Of a DNA stretch of 54,551 bases, positions 52,729 through 54,551 are shown one piece after another. The DNA is from a bacterium (GTDB taxonomy: Bacteria; Zixibacteria; MSB-5A5; GN15; FEB-12). Each line of letters starts with the position of its first letter. The stretch's first letter is position 1. The translations under genes were made by a program, and so were the position numbers. The stretch covers positions 1 through 54,551 of the forward strand of contig JAUWIB010000119.1 of the NCBI GenBank assembly GCA_030605565.1, given 5' to 3'. The notes beneath the pieces were generated by a model. The model was not told the origin of the DNA and ran no database searches. It saw only the letters and a program-made list of their open reading frames with translations.

Positions 52729-53613
52729 GTGGCAGAATCGCAAATGAAACTCTGGTGGCTGGCGGCACGCCCCAAGACCCTGCCGGCCGCTATTGCACCG
52801 GTTGTGATCGGCGCAGCCATGGCGCAGGCCGACGGCGCTACGGTTTTCCTTCCGGCGCTGGCGGCATTGTTCGGGGCGGTCATGATACAGATCGGGACCA
52901 ACCTCGCCAACGACTACTACGATTATGTCAAGGGAGCTGACGCCGGGGTCCGGCTTGGACCAACACGACTCACCCAAGCCGGGCTAATCAAACCATCGGC
53001 CATGAAGCAGGCGGCCATGATTGCTTTCGGCCTGGCGTTGCTGATCGGTTGCTATCTGGTCTGGCGCGGCGGCTGGCCGATCGTCATTATCGGTCTGTCG
53101 TCAATTCTGTTCGGCGTGCTCTACACCGGCGGACCCTATCCGCTCGGGTATCACGGGCTGGGGGATATCTTCGTGCTGATTTTCTTCGGACCGGTAGCGG
53201 TGGGGGGAACGTATTACGTCCAGATGCTCGATATTAATGCGGTCGTTGTCGTCGCCGGTTTGGCTCCGGGTTTGTTCTCGGTGGCGATTCTGACCATCAA
53301 CAATCTACGCGATATCGATAGCGACCGTCAAGCGGGCAAACGAACGCTGGCTGTTCGCTTGGGGCGATGTTTCGCTCGCTGCGAATATATCGTCGCGGTG
53401 CTGGCCGCCTGCGCGGCGTCACCGGCGCTGTACATCTGGACCGGAGACCACCCGTTTTCGCTATTGGCCATGGCCACCGCGTTCGCTGCCATCCCGGCCT
53501 TTCGTACGGCGTTGACCTCAACCGATGGGACCGCTCTCAACGGTGTGCTGGCAGCCACCGGCAAGCTTTTGCTGTTATACAGCGTTTTGTTTTCAATCGG
53601 GTGGGCGCTATGA
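52729..53613 (+). CDS. menA: 1,4-dihydroxy-2-naphthoate polyprenyltransferase
   Basis: 294 residues from GTG 52729; an ATG at 52744 (MKLWWLAARPKT) is equally possible. Integral membrane UbiA-type enzyme attaching the isoprenoid tail to DHNA. Motifs: ARPKTLPAAIAPVVIG at the start, first Asp-rich motif NDYYDYVKGADAG, second motif RDIDSDRQAGKRTLAVRLG, and about eight hydrophobic helices throughout. Its stop overlaps the menC start by four bases (ATGA). Confidence 0.93.
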   Translation: MAESQMKLWWLAARPKTLPAAIAPVVIGAAMAQADGATVFLPALAALFGAVMIQIGTNLANDYYDYVKGADAGVRLGPTRLTQAGLIKPSAMKQAAMIAFGLALLIGCYLVWRGGWPIVIIGLSSILFGVLYTGGPYPLGYHGLGDIFVLIFFGPVAVGGTYYVQMLDINAVVVVAGLAPGLFSVAILTINNLRDIDSDRQAGKRTLAVRLGRCFARCEYIVAVLAACAASPALYIWTGDHPFSLLAMATAFAAIPAFRTALTSTDGTALNGVLAATGKLLLLYSVLFSIGWAL

Positions 53614-54551
53614 AAATCGCATCCATGCGCCTTTATCGCTATAGTCTACCGTTATCGAAACCTCTCGATCTCGGTGGTCACTCGCTTCAATGCCGCCGGG
53701 GAATTATTGTCGAACTGAGAGATGAAACCGGCTGCACTGCCTTTGGCGAAGTAGCACCGTTGGTCGGTTTCAGTCGCGAGTCACTCGACGATGCCGAGCA
53801 GCAATTGACCCGCTTGCGGTTCTCGGTGACGGATGCTGTTATCCCCGACAACCTGGAAGAATTGTCCGGCGGTTTCGAGACATGGCTTGGCGCGTACGAC
53901 CTGTCGCCATCGGTGCGGTTTGGATTCGAGGCTGCGACATTGTCGTTAATAGCGTCACAGCGAGGTGTGCCGTTGTGTCGGCTGATTTCGGATCATCCGC
54001 TGGACAAAATCACTGTCAACGCCCTGCTCACCGGGGAGCAGTCGGAGATTCTGGAACGAGCGGGAATACTCCGCGACGAGGGTTGGTGTGCCTTTAAGCT
54101 CAAGGTGGGTCGGCGTGCTGTGGACGACGACATTCGGCTAACTCAGCAGGTGCGACAACGGATCGGCCCGGATGCTATCTTGCGGTTGGACGCCAACCGG
54201 CGCTACAGTCTCAGTGAGTTCGCACAGTTCGCTGAGGCCGTACACGAGTGCGATATCGACTACATTGAAGAGCCGCTGTCGTCTGCGGCCGACTTGCAGG
54301 TTCTTCTGGAAGCATCTGAGCCACCATTGCCGTTGGCGCTGGATGAGACTCTACAGATCATCAAGCCTGAGGATTTGCATCGCTGTCATAACATCAAGGC
54401 AATTGTGCTCAAGCCTACCATGCTCGGACTGGAACGGGCGGCGCAGTTTGCACGCGTAGCTATCGGGCGCGGCGTGGAGGTGGTGATCAGTTCATCGTTT
54501 GAATCGGGGGTTGGTCTGGTTACACTCGCACAGTTGGCGGCGGGTATCAAT
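53610..54551 (+). CDS. menC: o-Succinylbenzoate synthase (cut by window edge)
   Basis: 314 codons open to the end of the window. An enolase-superfamily dehydratase making o-succinylbenzoate. Seen: FGEVAPLVGFS near the start, FKLKVG (catalytic Lys pair), RLDANRRYS, DYIEEPL, ALDET (the three metal-ligand positions Asp, Glu, Asp), IVLKPTMLG and SSSFESGVGL. Nearly the whole protein is present; only the C-terminal end is missing. menE is not in the window and may follow. Confidence 0.92.
   Translation, partial: MKIASMRLYRYSLPLSKPLDLGGHSLQCRRGIIVELRDETGCTAFGEVAPLVGFSRESLDDAEQQLTRLRFSVTDAVIPDNLEELSGGFETWLGAYDLSPSVRFGFEAATLSLIASQRGVPLCRLISDHPLDKITVNALLTGEQSEILERAGILRDEGWCAFKLKVGRRAVDDDIRLTQQVRQRIGPDAILRLDANRRYSLSEFAQFAEAVHECDIDYIEEPLSSAADLQVLLEASEPPLPLALDETLQIIKPEDLHRCHNIKAIVLKPTMLGLERAAQFARVAIGRGVEVVISSSFESGVGLVTLAQLAAGIN

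Overview
The window looks like a chromosomal segment of an uncultured, moderately GC-rich Gram-negative bacterium of the FCB group; a Zixibacteria-like lineage is my best guess. The reasons are a secreted protein with a type IX-style C-terminal sorting domain (QNYPNPFNP...), two large secreted proteins with dockerin repeats, outer-membrane lipoproteins, a Bacteroidetes-type TssD (Hcp) tube protein and a complete-looking menaquinone operon. This assignment is inference; no rRNA or tRNA gene is present to test it.

Layout. (1) 1-1860: the start of a small exported protein and a PAS-LuxR regulator, both on the minus strand. An ungapped, diverged duplication of one promoter/leader/start region flanks the regulator gene, and its upstream copy ends in a short chemoreceptor-like remnant. 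(2) 1863-7804, plus strand: a transmembrane Ser/Thr kinase with PEGA-type repeats, two CsgG-like proteins (one a TPR lipoprotein), an outer-membrane barrel and a cohesin-like lipoprotein, probably one envelope module. (3) 8115-11768, minus: a 1.2-kDa-residue-scale (1217 aa) beta-helix/BACON/dockerin protein with a type IX-like C-terminus and its own terminator. (4) 12254-38132, minus: a type VI secretion (T6SS) locus. Transcribed right to left, the effector cassette comes first (PAAR spike, OmpA/metalloprotease protein, propeller protein, DcrB-like putative chaperone, transthyretin-like adaptor, metzincin, putative immunity protein). The core operon follows: split ClpV, TssB, TssC, TssD/Hcp, VgrG, TssE, TssF, TssG, TssK, a TssL-like membrane protein, a TssM-like GTPase and an exported protein. 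Each half has its own sigma70-type promoter with the same TTGACT-18-TATWAT layout. (5) 38306-40274, plus: archease and RtcB RNA ligase. (6) 40302-46362: a DUF5335/DUF2934-like protein, a 1546-aa secreted protein with duplicated C39-like peptidase modules, and a DinB-family protein. (7) 46565-54551, plus: the menaquinone genes ubiE/menG, menF, menD, menH, menB, menA and menC (cut by the window edge), interrupted by one small AT-rich orphan gene.

The T6SS is the candidate for something new. Its tube protein is of the Bacteroidetes (T6SSiii) type, yet it carries what look like TssL and TssM analogues. The TssM analogue has a Ras-like GTPase domain instead of a recognisable IcmF domain. The ClpV disassembly ATPase is cut into two translationally coupled genes at the middle domain, and tssA and tssJ are not recognisable. 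The attached cassette encodes two different putative zinc-protease effectors, each followed by an envelope-targeted protein that could be its immunity factor. Short hairpin repeats whose arms covary are scattered between genes.
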